Assembly (NCBI RefSeq): GCF_002367995.1
Contig: NZ_AP018207.1
Location: forward strand, 2,242,660 to 2,306,659
From: Calothrix brevissima NIES-22
GTDB lineage: Bacteria; Cyanobacteriota; Cyanobacteriia; Cyanobacteriales; Nostocaceae
Length of the DNA stretch: 64,000 nucleotides
Direction: 5' to 3'
Shown: piece by piece, positions 42,090 through 51,736 of the stretch
Layout: each line of letters begins with the position of its first letter
Position numbering within the stretch: the stretch's first letter is position 1
Program-made: the position numbers and the translations under genes
Notes under the pieces: generated by a model
Told to the model about the DNA's origin: nothing
Database searches by the model: none
The model's input: the letters and a program-made list of their open reading frames with translations, nothing else

Positions 42090-42475
42090 AGCCACAAAGC
42101 TTTGGCTGTCTCTCATGGTGTCGCAATTAGCGTTATTGTTTGCCATTTGCTGAAATTCAGCCAGATTAAGTTTCATACTTTGTCTGAAGATGCGATCGCT
42201 TCTCAATGTTTACTCAATTTCCTAAAGCATGACCTAAATTATACCGAGCTTCCTATGGTTCTAGGATGCGATCGCATCTTCACATTGACCTCAATTCAAC
42301 CCTTCCGCCAATTCTTGCTAAATTTAGCAATTTGACTATTGACTATTGACTATTGACCATTGACCATTGACCATTGACCATTGACCATTGACTATTGACT
42401 GTTGACCATTGACCATTGACCATTGACCATTGACTATTGACTGTTGACCATTGACCATTGACCATTGACCATTGA
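42090..42475. repeat. Intergenic region ending in a long TTGACCA heptamer array
   Basis: 42090-42320 is plain DNA with two HIP1 sites and no convincing gene. 42320-42475 is one of the longest heptamer arrays here: about 21 units of TTGACCA mixed with TTGACTA and TTGACTG, with an internal higher-order duplication (a block ending TTGACTGTTGACC occurs twice). It runs up to the pyrR stop codon. Confidence 0.8.
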
Positions 42476-43018
42476 CTAATCCCCAATCAACTCCACCGCA
42501 TCTTTACCATCCCAATCTTGTAAATAAACTTTCACAACCTCTTCTTTGGCTGTAGGTAGCTGCTTACCAGTAAAATCAGGATGTATTGGTACTTCTCGAT
42601 GACCTCTATCTACCAAAACAGCTAAACGAATTACCTCAGGTCTACCGTATTCATTTACCGCATTCAACGCCGCACGAATTGTTCTCCCTTTAAATATCAC
42701 ATCATCAACCAAGACAACAGTTTGATCTGTCAAGTCAAAGGAGATATTGGTTTTGGCTGGAGTTCGCAACCCAATTTGATCTAAATCATCGCGATAAAAT
42801 GTAATATCTAATGCTCCCACCTTAACAGTCACGCCTTCTAATATCTCAATTTGACGAGCCAATAACTCAGCTAATATTACACCCCTAGTATAAATACCTA
42901 GCAAAACCAGCCCAGATAAATCGCGCGTCCGCTCCACAATTTCCGAAGCTAGGCGATTTACAGTACGACGAAGTTCTTCTGCTGAGAGAATTTCAACTAC
43001 TTTTACAGACATAGTCAT
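42476..43018 (-). CDS. pyrR: PyrR bifunctional regulator / uracil phosphoribosyltransferase
   Basis: 180-residue phosphoribosyltransferase of the PyrR family. In other bacteria it binds pyr mRNA to control pyrimidine genes and has uracil phosphoribosyltransferase activity. The PRPP-binding loop is [18 protein letters not shown] (101-118) and [17 protein letters not shown] is the typical start. The family residue YTR (43-45) in [10 protein letters not shown] is present. No pyr operon gene is next to it, and I see no PyrR-binding leader, so its role here may be mainly enzymatic. An in-frame ATG at 43012 is an alternative start. Confidence 0.88.
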   Translation of the reverse strand: MTMSVKVVEILSAEELRRTVNRLASEIVERTRDLSGLVLLGIYTRGVILAELLARQIEILEGVTVKVGALDITFYRDDLDQIGLRTPAKTNISFDLTDQTVVLVDDVIFKGRTIRAALNAVNEYGRPEVIRLAVLVDRGHREVPIHPDFTGKQLPTAKEEVVKVYLQDWDGKDAVELIGD

Positions 43019-43071
43019 AGACCGATACCCCTGAGTAATGCATGATACCAGATATTTAAGGCGACTGGAGG

Positions 43072-43180
43072 AGGATAAGGAGGACAGGGAATTTTAGATT
43101 TTAGATTTGCGATTTTGGATTCCAATCTAAAATTTAAAATCCAAAATCTAAAATTGTTTCAATGCCCAATGCCCTATATC
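43072..43180. repeat. Composite repeat, copy C (inverted)
   Basis: Reverse complement of the modules at 30709 and 40431: GGAGGATAAGGAGGACAGGG, then ATTTTAGATTTTAGATTTGC, GATTTTGGATTCCAATC, and an end with GTTTCAATGCCCAATGCCC. It lies between pyrR and cbiB. Confidence 0.75.
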
Positions 43181-43185
43181 TATGA

Positions 43186-44157
43186 TTACCTGTTTAGGTG
43201 AATTAAGAGTAGAGCGATCGCTACTCCTAACCAAAGTAAAAAACAATATCTGGTTAATTGCAAAGCAGATTCAATAGTTTGCGGTGTAATCGGATAAATC
43301 TCATCGCCTAAAAGTGGTTTATGTTTAGCTACGCCGCGATACCAATTTGTTCCACCCATCTGCACGCCTAAAATCGCTGCATAGGCGCACTCACTCCAAC
43401 CAGAATTAGGACTAGGATCTTTGACAGCATCTCGGCGACAAATTCGCCACACATGTAGGGGTTTACCTGAGAACACAGCTAAAGTCATGACTGTTAACCG
43501 ACAAGGAAGCCAAGTTAAATAATCTTCTAACCGCGCGCTAAACCAACCCAAATAAGTATAAGGTGCTTCTTTATAACCCACCATTGAATCTAAAGTACTG
43601 CTAGCTTTGTATGCTAAAGCTAAGGGTGCAGCGCCAATAAAGGGAATGAATGCACCAACAATTGCATAAAACAACGGAGCAGTTACCCCATCAGTTGCAT
43701 TTTCGGTGACAGTTTCTAAAATCGCTCGCAAAATTTCTGCTGCGTCAAGGTCTTTGGTATCTCGACCTACATAATTACTTAAAGTATCGCGAGCCTCTGT
43801 TAAATTTCCGCCTGTGAGAGGTTTTAAAATAGTGACTGCTGCTGTTCTCAAACTTTTAAGCGCAAAACAACTAGCTAAAATTATGCTTTCTGTGATAATT
43901 CCCAATATGGGATGCAGCCATCTAGCAATGTGAATGATTAACCAGCAGCTAACTCCACTACCCATTACTAAAATAATGCCGAGGAAAATTCCTGCGATTC
44001 GTTGGCTGTCAGGATGGTGAAAATATTTCCCAGATACTTTAGTAAACCAAGAAATTGCCCATCCCATTACTTGTACTGGATGAGGCCAACCCCAAGGATC
44101 GCCAATTATATAATCTAAAATTGCCGCAACAATTAATATATAAATGTTATTAGTCAT
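43186..44157 (-). CDS. cbiB: Adenosylcobinamide-phosphate synthase CbiB/CobD
   Basis: Membrane enzyme of the cobalamin pathway that attaches aminopropanol (or its phosphate) to adenosylcobyric acid. The 323-residue protein starts with the family signature LDYIIGDPWGWPHPVQVMG and has several hydrophobic helices. SNYVGRDTKDLD, ENATDGVTAPLFY and KASSTLDSMVGYK are conserved blocks (family SxxVGRDT, ENxxDG, KaxNTLDSMVGY). Seems complete. No other cob genes neighbour it, as is usual in cyanobacteria. Its upstream side is a heptamer repeat. Confidence 0.9.
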   Translation of the reverse strand: MTNNIYILIVAAILDYIIGDPWGWPHPVQVMGWAISWFTKVSGKYFHHPDSQRIAGIFLGIILVMGSGVSCWLIIHIARWLHPILGIITESIILASCFALKSLRTAAVTILKPLTGGNLTEARDTLSNYVGRDTKDLDAAEILRAILETVTENATDGVTAPLFYAIVGAFIPFIGAAPLALAYKASSTLDSMVGYKEAPYTYLGWFSARLEDYLTWLPCRLTVMTLAVFSGKPLHVWRICRRDAVKDPSPNSGWSECAYAAILGVQMGGTNWYRGVAKHKPLLGDEIYPITPQTIESALQLTRYCFLLWLGVAIALLLIHLNR

Positions 44158-44345
44158 TAGTCAATGGTCAATGGTCATTAATCAATGGTCATTAGTCAAT
44201 GGTCAACTGTCATTAGTCCAGAAATTGTTAACTATAGACTTTTGACTATGGACTTTTGATTCTAGACTTTTGTAGGGGCGGGTTTAACCAACATATTTCA
44301 TTTCCCAAGGAAAATTTGATAAAATCCAACCCTACTGACTTTTGA
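44155..44345. repeat. Heptamer repeats and dispersed-repeat DNA
   Basis: Units of GTCAATGGTCATTAGTC from 44155 to 44215, then ACTTTTGACTATGGACTTTT and GTAGGGGCGGGTTTAACCAA. A similar GGGTAGGTTTAACCAATT lies near 44865 on the other side of the Rrf2 gene. No gene. Confidence 0.6.
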
Positions 44346-44789
44346 CTAAACTACAAAATTTGCTTCTTCTCCTAGTGAAGCCTGCCTACTGCGAGCATCG
44401 TAATAGAGATCGGCTAAGGTAATACTATATATAGCTTCTTTTAATTTTTGGTTGAGTCTTTGCCAAAGTGTAAATGTGACCCAATCTTCAGCTTGTGCCG
44501 ATGTTGGGGCGCGATCGGGTAAATAAGCGATCGTTTCACCCACAGACTCTAAAATTTGGCCTATAGATATTTTTACAGGTTCTCGTGCCAATTGGTAACC
44601 GCCAACACTACCACGAATTGATTTTACCAATCCAGCACGACGCATTTCTATTAATAATTTTTCTAGGTAAGGAGCAGGAATATCTTGGCGATTGGCAATT
44701 GCTCTCACCGATACAGGGCCATACTTTGGCTGTAAACTTAAATCTAGTAAAGCCTTTACACTGTATTGTCCTCTCGTTGTTAGTTTCAT
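44346..44789 (-). CDS. Rrf2-family transcriptional regulator
   Basis: A 147-residue winged-helix DNA-binding protein. The start MKLTTRGQYSVKALLDLSL and the segments QDIPAPYLEKLLIEMRRAGLV and RGSVGGYQLAREP are the Rrf2 signature. Unlike IscR and NsrR it has no cysteine at all, so it cannot carry the iron-sulfur cluster of those members; it is closer to CymR-type cysteine-metabolism regulators, by inference. No target gene is obvious next to it: the cyAbrB gene lies divergently 457 bp away. Confidence 0.88.
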   Translation of the reverse strand: MKLTTRGQYSVKALLDLSLQPKYGPVSVRAIANRQDIPAPYLEKLLIEMRRAGLVKSIRGSVGGYQLAREPVKISIGQILESVGETIAYLPDRAPTSAQAEDWVTFTLWQRLNQKLKEAIYSITLADLYYDARSRQASLGEEANFVV

Positions 44790-45246
44790 TGTTAGCAGCT
44801 TTCTTATTTAGTCTAGAGTCAATGGTCAATGGTCAAAAAACTTTGGACTTGACAGTCTTGTATGGGTAGGTTTAACCAATTATCTCTCGTTACCAAATGG
44901 ATATTTTGCAAAACCCACCTTTACTGACTCAGGATTGGTTTTGGCGATCGCTCTCTACCTCAATTCTCTATATCAGCAACTAGACAACTTTTTTCGGCAT
45001 ACTTTAGAAAACTTAAACAAGTATAGTTTAGCAGTAATTTACAACCTATATATAGTTATCACTATTGCCAGCATTCTACAAAATAGATTGTCATAATATT
45101 GAAAATCTAGTAACAATTCTGCCAATGAATGTAATATACTTGGCAAGGCTGAAATAAAAACTAAAGGATTTTGTTCCTACTAGCTCAATGTCAGCTAAAA
45201 TAAAATCGATTCAAAGACTTGAAACATTCGTTTTCGACCTAAGTTG
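44790..45246. promoter_or_regulatory. Divergent promoter region, Rrf2 / cyAbrB
   Basis: A/T-rich stretch with a heptamer run (44818-44840) near the Rrf2 side. TATATATAGTTATCACTATT (about 45047-45066) and TTGTCATAATATTG (45088-45101) could belong to cyAbrB promoters, but no single pair is compelling. AAGGATTTTG (45164) is not a ribosome site for the ATG at 45247. No coding potential. Confidence 0.3.
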
Positions 45247-45660
45247 ATGGCTAAACAGAAAAAAATTGAACCACTAGTCGGTGAAGATCTGCTCAAAAAA
45301 GTCAAAGAGCTAGAGAACGAGAGCAAAGAAGACAAAGCTAAGAAGTGCGGCTACTATACCGTTACAAAAAATGGTATAGAGCGCGTCAATATGATGAAGT
45401 TCTTAAACGCCCTAATTGATGCTGAAGGCATTCAATTAGACAGTACACCTAGTGCTAATGGGCGTGGTGGACGCAGTGCTAGCTATAGAATTAGCGTGCA
45501 ATCTAACGGTAACTTGCTGATAGGTTCAGCTTATACAAAACAGATGAATCTCAAACCTGGAGATGAGTTTCTCATCACTTTAGGGAAAAAGCACATTCGT
45601 CTCCGCCAAGTAGATCCAGAAGATAGAGAAGATATCGAAGATATAGAAGCCACAGCTTAA
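45247..45660 (+). CDS. cyAbrB-type transcriptional regulator
   Basis: 137-residue cyanobacterial AbrB protein. Conserved parts are the N-terminal PLVGEDLLKKVKEL, the KAKKCGYYTVTKNGIERVNM helix-strand region, and the C-terminal AbrB DNA-binding domain YTKQMNLKPGDEFLITLGKK (the GDEF/KKHIRL end resembles the CalA/cyAbrB1 type more than cyAbrB2). These proteins regulate carbon/nitrogen and hydrogenase genes and differentiation, and cyAbrB1 is usually essential. An acidic tail (EDREDIEDIEATA) follows. ATG 45247 is used; the TTG at 45244 adds one residue. Which paralogue it is remains uncertain. Confidence 0.88.
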   Translation: MAKQKKIEPLVGEDLLKKVKELENESKEDKAKKCGYYTVTKNGIERVNMMKFLNALIDAEGIQLDSTPSANGRGGRSASYRISVQSNGNLLIGSAYTKQMNLKPGDEFLITLGKKHIRLRQVDPEDREDIEDIEATA

Positions 45661-45754
45661 TAAATTAGTCAAGAGTCAAAAGTCCATAGTCAAAAGTCCC
45701 AAGTCTATTGACTGTTGACTATTGACCATTGACTAATCAGGAGTTACCACGTAT

Positions 45755-47638
45755 TTATAAAAGCTGCATGGATAAATACTGGTGAATTGCCTGATTTGTA
45801 ACAGCTAAACTACAAGTCAATGCAATTTGCTCCTTTTCTAGTAGACCTAAAATGCGCTCGTGATTATCTCTGGCGACAACAGGTAATTGATGCAAACCTC
45901 TCAGCGCCATTCGGTCTAAAGCTTCAGATAAAGGTTCATCCATCCAAGCATAAAGAATTTCCGTGGTACAAATATCTAGCAAAGTTTTGCTAGATAAATC
46001 GCTCTGAATTTCGATGGGCAAATTTTGATAGTTTTGCCTGCGACGAAGAGTACGGTTAATATCTTCTAAAGAAATAATCCCTACTAATTGCTCGGCTTCA
46101 TTAATTACTAAAGCATGATGGCAGCGATCGCGGATCATTTCCTTGGCTGCCTCTAATACTCCTAATGTAGCTGCTAATTTTTTCGGGCAAGTCAAGACTG
46201 CATCTTTAACTAAAATTTGCTGCAACATTTCTGTCTTCTCATCTTTCAATTCCGACAGCCCAATCTGTTGCAGATTAGAATTAGAACTAGAATTTGGTTT
46301 GAGGCGTTCGATTAACCAAACACTCAAACCCACAGCCGCCATTAAAGGTAAGACAATGCGGTAGTCGCGAGTTAATTCAAATAGCATGATAATTGCTGTT
46401 AACGGCGCTCTGACGCTAGCCGCTAAAACAGCTGCCATACCTACCATTGCATAAGCTGGGGGAGCCGCCATTTGGGCACCAATGGTGGGAGAAATTACCG
46501 CAACAATTTTGGCATAAGCGGAACCAAAGGAAGCACCTAAAAACATTGCAGGTGCAAACAAACCGCCAACAAAACCACTTCCGCTACTAATCGCTGTCAT
46601 CAGCAGCTTGAGAATTAACAGTACCAGCAATAAGGGCAAAGAAAACTCCACATCTTGCAGCATGGCTTGGACTGTGCCATAACCAATACCCAAAATTTGC
46701 GGATAATATAAAGCTGTTATCCCCACGATCGCACCACCAATGAGCGGATGGATGTACCTGGGAATTCGTCCTAAAAACGCCACCACAGGAACTTGTCCGA
46801 CAAAGCAAGCTTTAGCGATGCGAATTGACTCCTTGTAAGCCAGCGCCACCAGACTTGCACCTAAGCCCAATCCGAGATAAATTGGCAATTCTAAAGGACT
46901 GCGGACTTGATAGACAGGTAAAGCAAACGCAGGTTGGGCACCCAACCCAATTTGAGCAATTAAGGCTGCAACTACAGCAGCTAATAGCACCACACTCACC
47001 GCCGAAGTGGCAAAAGAAGTAGCTCCGATTACCACCTCTAGGGCAAAAAATACCCCAGCAATGGGAGCATTAAACCCGGCTGCTAATCCTGCTGCTGCAC
47101 CCGCACCTAAAAGTAAGCGTTGTTGTTCTTGGGATACTTGCAGCACCAAAGACAACAGCATCCCAAAATTAGCACCTATTTCGACGCTTGGCCCCTCCGG
47201 CCCCAAAGAAGCACCACTCCCCAAGGATACCGAAGCGGCTAGCATTTTCGTGACTGGGCGCAGTGGCTGCTTAATTTCTTTACCCTGAGAAGCAGCAATT
47301 AAAGAAGCCAATCCAGGGCCAAAATCTTGGGTGCGCCAGCGCATTAATCCCACAATTAAGCCACCAAGAATCGGAACGCAGGCTAAAGTCCAAGCACCCC
47401 AGGTACCGATCGCGCCCATAAAGTTTTCCAGCATCAAATCGTGAATCAGCTGGATTAAATAATGAAAAGTAACTACACCCATACCCGTACCGCCGCCAAT
47501 TAATACGGCTAAAAGCAGCACAACGGTTTCTAACGATGGTTGAAAACGATTAATTAAGCGAGCTAAACGAGTGGAAAGAGAAGGAAAAGCAGGTGGTTCC
47601 GTCACCTTCCTCAGTTCTTTGGGCGGCAAGAGAGTCAT
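45755..47638 (-). CDS. ClC-type chloride channel/antiporter with CBS pair
   Basis: 627-residue membrane protein for chloride (or chloride/proton) movement. The ClC core spans about residues 35-450 and has the signatures GSGASLGPEGPSVEIGANFG (the GxEGP loop with the gating Glu) and SSGSGFVGGLFAPAMFLGAS. The C-terminus (about 475-620) holds two CBS domains (VKDAVLTCPKKL, HALVINEAEQLVGIISLEDI, LHQLPVVARDNHERILGLLE), which in this family bind adenine nucleotides. The Tyr of the usual anion site is near MAAVLAASVRAPLTAIIMLFEL. The gene is monocistronic. Confidence 0.88.
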   Translation of the reverse strand: MTLLPPKELRKVTEPPAFPSLSTRLARLINRFQPSLETVVLLLAVLIGGGTGMGVVTFHYLIQLIHDLMLENFMGAIGTWGAWTLACVPILGGLIVGLMRWRTQDFGPGLASLIAASQGKEIKQPLRPVTKMLAASVSLGSGASLGPEGPSVEIGANFGMLLSLVLQVSQEQQRLLLGAGAAAGLAAGFNAPIAGVFFALEVVIGATSFATSAVSVVLLAAVVAALIAQIGLGAQPAFALPVYQVRSPLELPIYLGLGLGASLVALAYKESIRIAKACFVGQVPVVAFLGRIPRYIHPLIGGAIVGITALYYPQILGIGYGTVQAMLQDVEFSLPLLLVLLILKLLMTAISSGSGFVGGLFAPAMFLGASFGSAYAKIVAVISPTIGAQMAAPPAYAMVGMAAVLAASVRAPLTAIIMLFELTRDYRIVLPLMAAVGLSVWLIERLKPNSSSNSNLQQIGLSELKDEKTEMLQQILVKDAVLTCPKKLAATLGVLEAAKEMIRDRCHHALVINEAEQLVGIISLEDINRTLRRRQNYQNLPIEIQSDLSSKTLLDICTTEILYAWMDEPLSEALDRMALRGLHQLPVVARDNHERILGLLEKEQIALTCSLAVTNQAIHQYLSMQLL

Positions 47639-48120
47639 TGAGAGGCGAGGTAAATGTAAGAAAAAATTTAAATTTTTATCTGTTACTTCTCATTGTGAGC
47701 CATGATTTAGCAACCAGACAAGTATGCGAGATTCAAGAGTTTTACAAAGTTTCAGTTAAAAAAGATTCCACTATGCAAAATTTTGATGGGGAGAATGATT
47801 AAATGGGAGAGAATTATTATAGTTAATGATAAACCAGCAGTGTTAAAGTGTAATTCAGTATAAAATTAAGCCGTATAATAATTGTACAGTACGGAGGATG
47901 TTGGTGATTGCACCAACGGCAAACACTAACCAAAAGCATCCTTTGCTAAAGCTAGCTATACTCGTGTTGCAGTCATTGAACTAACTTGAGTAGCAAGAAT
48001 ACTGTATGTGTAATTAAAAACGGATGTTAGACCACATCGGTGAGTCGATTCAGGGTGAAACGGGAATTCACTATAACTATTGTTTATAGAGCGAGTCAAG
48101 GGACTAGGCGGATAAATTAG
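47639..48120. other. Intergenic region with a possible tiny ORF
   Basis: 480 bp between the ClC gene and a zinc-ribbon gene. It holds only the possible 26-codon frame at 47904-47984 and A/T-rich DNA. No stem-loop terminator is clear. Confidence 0.35.
47904..47984 (+). CDS. Possible micro-protein (26 aa), uncertain
   Basis: GTG start with GGAGG 6 nt upstream (an ATG at 47898 touches the GGAGG). It would encode a peptide with a polar N-terminus (VIAPTANTNQKHP) and a hydrophobic C-terminal half (LLKLAILVLQSLN). The good ribosome site is the only positive sign; no homologue is recognised. Confidence 0.2.
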   Translation: MIAPTANTNQKHPLLKLAILVLQSLN

Positions 48121-48498
48121 ATGAATACACACATATTTGATAATCATTATGTTACTTGTCCGATTTGCCAAAGAAATGCCACACCTAAACCTTTAAAGTC
48201 TTGTGTTGGCTTGTATAGTTGTCCTTATTGCCAAGAAAAACTGGTAGTTTGTCCTAGCGGTCATTATGTCCGCGATCCATTTACCATTAAGCAAATGATG
48301 GTTTCTGCGGAACTGCGGCGTCAGAGCAGTCCTTTAGCCAGGATAGTGCGAGATTTTCTGTTTCTCAAGCGTCCGGCGATCGCATTAGCTGTGGGTAGTA
48401 TGATGCTCTTCGGCACGATCGCTCTCACCCAACAAAATACCAACTACGAACAGTCAATTACTCCCACCACAGAAAACTTGAATGAAAAACTTTATTAA
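48121..48498 (+). CDS. Zinc-ribbon protein with C-terminal membrane helix
   Basis: 125 residues. The N-terminal half has two CxxC pairs, CPIC (13-16) and CPYC (34-37), plus a third Cys/His set (VVCPSGHYVRDP), fitting a zinc ribbon. A basic linker (RRQSSPLARIVRDFLFLKR) precedes one membrane helix (AIALAVGSMMLFGTIAL) and a short polar tail. Similar single-helix zinc-ribbon proteins are common in cyanobacteria, without known function. It lies alone in a gene-poor stretch. Confidence 0.6.
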   Translation: MNTHIFDNHYVTCPICQRNATPKPLKSCVGLYSCPYCQEKLVVCPSGHYVRDPFTIKQMMVSAELRRQSSPLARIVRDFLFLKRPAIALAVGSMMLFGTIALTQQNTNYEQSITPTTENLNEKLY

Positions 48499-48873
48499 GT
48501 AAAAATACTCTATTAAATGTAATATTATATACTTTTAATAGATTTTTCCAGTATAGCACTAATCACACCGTATACTATCCCCATGAGGATGTATACGGTT
48601 GAATTTTGTCAACACTTTAAATTAAGTGGTTCAAGTTAGAGCGATCGTAACCCTAACTCAATGTGAGTTCAATGCACAGGTTCTATTGGTGTTGCTGTGT
48701 GATTTATTACATGAACATCTAGCTTTTGTTGCCTACCAAAACCTGGTTTTTCACCAAGCTTTGTAGTTAAATTTTGCAAGCAGAAACAAAATTTTTGCAT
48801 AAGCTCACTAGGCGTGAGAGATATAGAGAAATAGCCAGTAATTTACTCTCACCTGCTTGAAGGACTACTTATT
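48499..48873. other. Intergenic region upstream of TPR-CHAT gene
   Basis: 375 bp, no credible gene. GTATACTATCCCCATGAGGA and TGTATACGGTTG near 48568-48600 form a rough inverted repeat (GTATAC). AAGGA at 48859-48863 is the ribosome site of the next gene. It probably holds that gene's promoter. Confidence 0.35.
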
Positions 48874-51726
48874 GTGCATAATCGTCTCAAATCTCTCTCT
48901 CTTGCTAGTTTAGTGCTGTACCTGTCTTTATCTGTAGGGGTTGCTGAATCACAGACAAAGGAAAATGTGCAAACTAGCCTGACTGCACAAACACAAACAA
49001 CCCAAGAATTGAGGAATGAAGCATTGCGCCTCAAGCAATTAGGCGATCATCAATTTAATAGAGGTCAGTTTCAAGAAGCTTTAAAGTCTTTTGAGCAGTG
49101 TTTAATTATTTTAAAAAAAATTGGAGAACATCAAGGTGAAGGTATTGTTCTCACAAATATTGGGGCAGTTTACCGGAGTCAGGGACAGTATAGTGAAGCC
49201 TTAGACTATTATCAGCAAGCTTTATCCATTTTCAAACAATTAAATGATCGTAATTCACAAGGAGATACTCTTGCTTTAATTGGATCTATACACTACCAGT
49301 TAACTGATTATGTCAAAGCGTTAGAGTTCTATCAACAAGCTTTAGCCATTTATAAACAAAATAATGATGAACTGCTAGAAGGAGTGGTTCTTGGAAGTAT
49401 GGCAACAATTTATGCTGACCAAGGTGATTATTCACAAGCATTGAACCTCTATGAGCAAGCTTTAACCATTTCTCGAAGAATTAATGACAAAGTTGGGGAA
49501 ACAAAAAGACTTAATAATCTCGGAACAGTTTATAGTGAGTTAGGAAATTATTCCAAAGCACTAGAGTTATTCCAACAGTCACTAGCAATTAGTATAAAAC
49601 TTGATGACAAGGCTGGAGAAGCGAATAATCTCAATAATATAGCATCAGTTTATATAGATATGGGAGATTATTCCAAAGCCTTATATTTAGCACAGCAAGC
49701 TTTAGCTATTCAGACTAAAATTGGTAACCAAGCTGCATTGCCAGATACTTTTATTATTTTTGGAAATATATATTTAGAATTAGGTCAGTATGCTACAGCA
49801 TTAGAAAAATATAATCAAGCTTTAGGGATTATTGAAACAAGTGGTAATCCAGCATCTAAGGCAAATATTCTCCAAAAAATTGCCGGACTTTATACTAAAT
49901 TAGGACAGTATGAAAAAGCTTTAGATTTAAATTCACAAGCCTTAAATATTTACTCAAAAATAGATAGTAAATCAGGAATGGTGAATATTTTTAACAATAT
50001 AGGGCGAATTTATGAACAAATAGGAAAGTACGAGGAAGCTTTAAAGTTGTATCAAAACGCTTTAAATATTCTCAATGTAACTGGTGCCAATCCCGCTAAA
50101 GCAAGAACTTTCAATAATATTGGTTCTGCTTATTGGAATTTACGACAGTATGATCAAGCCTTGAATTATTATCAGCAAGCTTTAGTAATTCGTCAAGAAA
50201 GTGGAATCAAAGAAGGACAAGCAAAAACTTTAAATAACATAGCATTAGTTTATTACAACCAAGGTAAATACACTCAAGCTTTGAACTACTACCAGCAAGC
50301 TTTAGTTATAGCTAGACAACTAAAAGACCAAGAATCGGAAGCAATAACTCTTACAAATATTGGAGAGGTTTACAATGCTTTGGGTAACTATTCTGATGCA
50401 GAAACAAATTTATTTTCAGCAATTGAAGTTTGGAACAAATTACGACTTATATTAAAGGATGATGAAAAAATTTCCCTGTTTGAACGGCAAACTTTCACCT
50501 ATCTCTTACTACAACAAGTACTGATAGCACAAAATAAAATTAATATTGCCTTAGAAGTTTCTGAACAAGCGCGGGCTAGAGCTTTTGTAGAGTTATTAGC
50601 TTCCAGGATTTCTGGTAATATTGCTAATCAACAGCTTATCAAGCCACCTAATTTTGAGAAGATTAAGCAAATTGCTAAATCACAAAATGCTACTCTCGTT
50701 GAATACTCAATTCTTGGTGAATCAAATCTCTATATTTGGGTTGTAAAGCCAACAGGTGAAGTTGGATTTAAGCAAGAAGACTTGAAATCATTAAATACGC
50801 CACTCGCACAGCTAGTAAACAAAACCCGTATCGCCATTGGTGCTGGAGGTCGAGGTATTTTTTCAGAAGTTAAGGATACAGATGCTCAAAAGCAAAATTT
50901 GCAGAAATTACATGAGGTATTGATTGAACCTATAGCCTCTCTTCTTCCGACTAACCCAGACGAGAAAGTTATATTTATACCTCATGATGCACTGTTTTTA
51001 GTTCCATTTGTAGCACTGCAAGATAAAGATGGCAAATACTTAATTGAAAAACACACTATCCTCACTGCACCATCAATTCAAGTTCTAGATTTGACTCGTC
51101 AACAACGCCAAAAGGTAACGGGTAAAGATGTGTTAGTTATGGGTAATCCTATCATGCCAAAAGTGGGGATTCCGCCTGTACAACTTCCATCATTAGCAGG
51201 TGCAGAAAAGGAAGCAGTGACAGTTGCAAGTTTATTCAAAACTAAAGCTATCACTGGCAAAGATGCCACAGAAACAGCGTTTAAAGAAAAGTTATCTTCT
51301 GCCAGAATGATTCATTTAGCAACGCATGGGTTGTTAGATGATGCTGATAAGAGTATACCGAGTGCGATCGCTCTTACACCCACCAGTAACGATGATGGTT
51401 TACTCACCCCGGCGGAAATAGTTAATTTACGCATTAACGCTGAACTCGTAGTTTTGAGTGCTTGCGACACTGGTAGAGGAAAAATTACTGGTGATGGGGT
51501 AATTGGGTTGTCTCGTTCTTTAATTACTGCTGGTGCGCCTAGTGTGATTGTTTCATTATGGGCGGTTCCTGATTCACCCACATCAGAATTAATGACGGAG
51601 TTTTATCAACAGTGGCAAAAAAATCCTGATAAGGCTGTGGCTTTACGTAATGCTATGTTGATAACGATGAAGAAGCATCCTCGCCCTATTGATTGGGCGG
51701 CGTTTACCTTAATTGGTGAGTCTTAG
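48874..51726 (+). CDS. TPR-CHAT caspase-like protein, second copy type
   Basis: 950-residue secreted or lumenal protein. It starts with GTG, AAGGA lying about 10 nt upstream. The signal-like segment LSLASLVLYLSLSVGVAES (8-26) is followed by about 12 TPR units of 40 residues (pattern A.TLNNIA.VYYNQGKYTQAL, period 40 as in kinesin-light-chain-like TPRs), then a linker and the CHAT domain with His818 in MIHLATHGLL and Cys864 in VLSACDTGRG. This is the separase/caspase clan fold, by family knowledge. It is not adjacent to the DUF1822/CHASE2 module and may answer to other partners. Confidence 0.85.
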   Translation: MHNRLKSLSLASLVLYLSLSVGVAESQTKENVQTSLTAQTQTTQELRNEALRLKQLGDHQFNRGQFQEALKSFEQCLIILKKIGEHQGEGIVLTNIGAVYRSQGQYSEALDYYQQALSIFKQLNDRNSQGDTLALIGSIHYQLTDYVKALEFYQQALAIYKQNNDELLEGVVLGSMATIYADQGDYSQALNLYEQALTISRRINDKVGETKRLNNLGTVYSELGNYSKALELFQQSLAISIKLDDKAGEANNLNNIASVYIDMGDYSKALYLAQQALAIQTKIGNQAALPDTFIIFGNIYLELGQYATALEKYNQALGIIETSGNPASKANILQKIAGLYTKLGQYEKALDLNSQALNIYSKIDSKSGMVNIFNNIGRIYEQIGKYEEALKLYQNALNILNVTGANPAKARTFNNIGSAYWNLRQYDQALNYYQQALVIRQESGIKEGQAKTLNNIALVYYNQGKYTQALNYYQQALVIARQLKDQESEAITLTNIGEVYNALGNYSDAETNLFSAIEVWNKLRLILKDDEKISLFERQTFTYLLLQQVLIAQNKINIALEVSEQARARAFVELLASRISGNIANQQLIKPPNFEKIKQIAKSQNATLVEYSILGESNLYIWVVKPTGEVGFKQEDLKSLNTPLAQLVNKTRIAIGAGGRGIFSEVKDTDAQKQNLQKLHEVLIEPIASLLPTNPDEKVIFIPHDALFLVPFVALQDKDGKYLIEKHTILTAPSIQVLDLTRQQRQKVTGKDVLVMGNPIMPKVGIPPVQLPSLAGAEKEAVTVASLFKTKAITGKDATETAFKEKLSSARMIHLATHGLLDDADKSIPSAIALTPTSNDDGLLTPAEIVNLRINAELVVLSACDTGRGKITGDGVIGLSRSLITAGAPSVIVSLWAVPDSPTSELMTEFYQQWQKNPDKAVALRNAMLITMKKHPRPIDWAAFTLIGES

Positions 51727-51736
51727 GTTTGTATAT

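Noticed and set aside
42102-42335. 77-codon plus frame after the zinc-ribbon membrane protein
   Set aside because: No ribosome site, no domain pattern, HIP1 sites scattered through it and it ends in the heptamer array.
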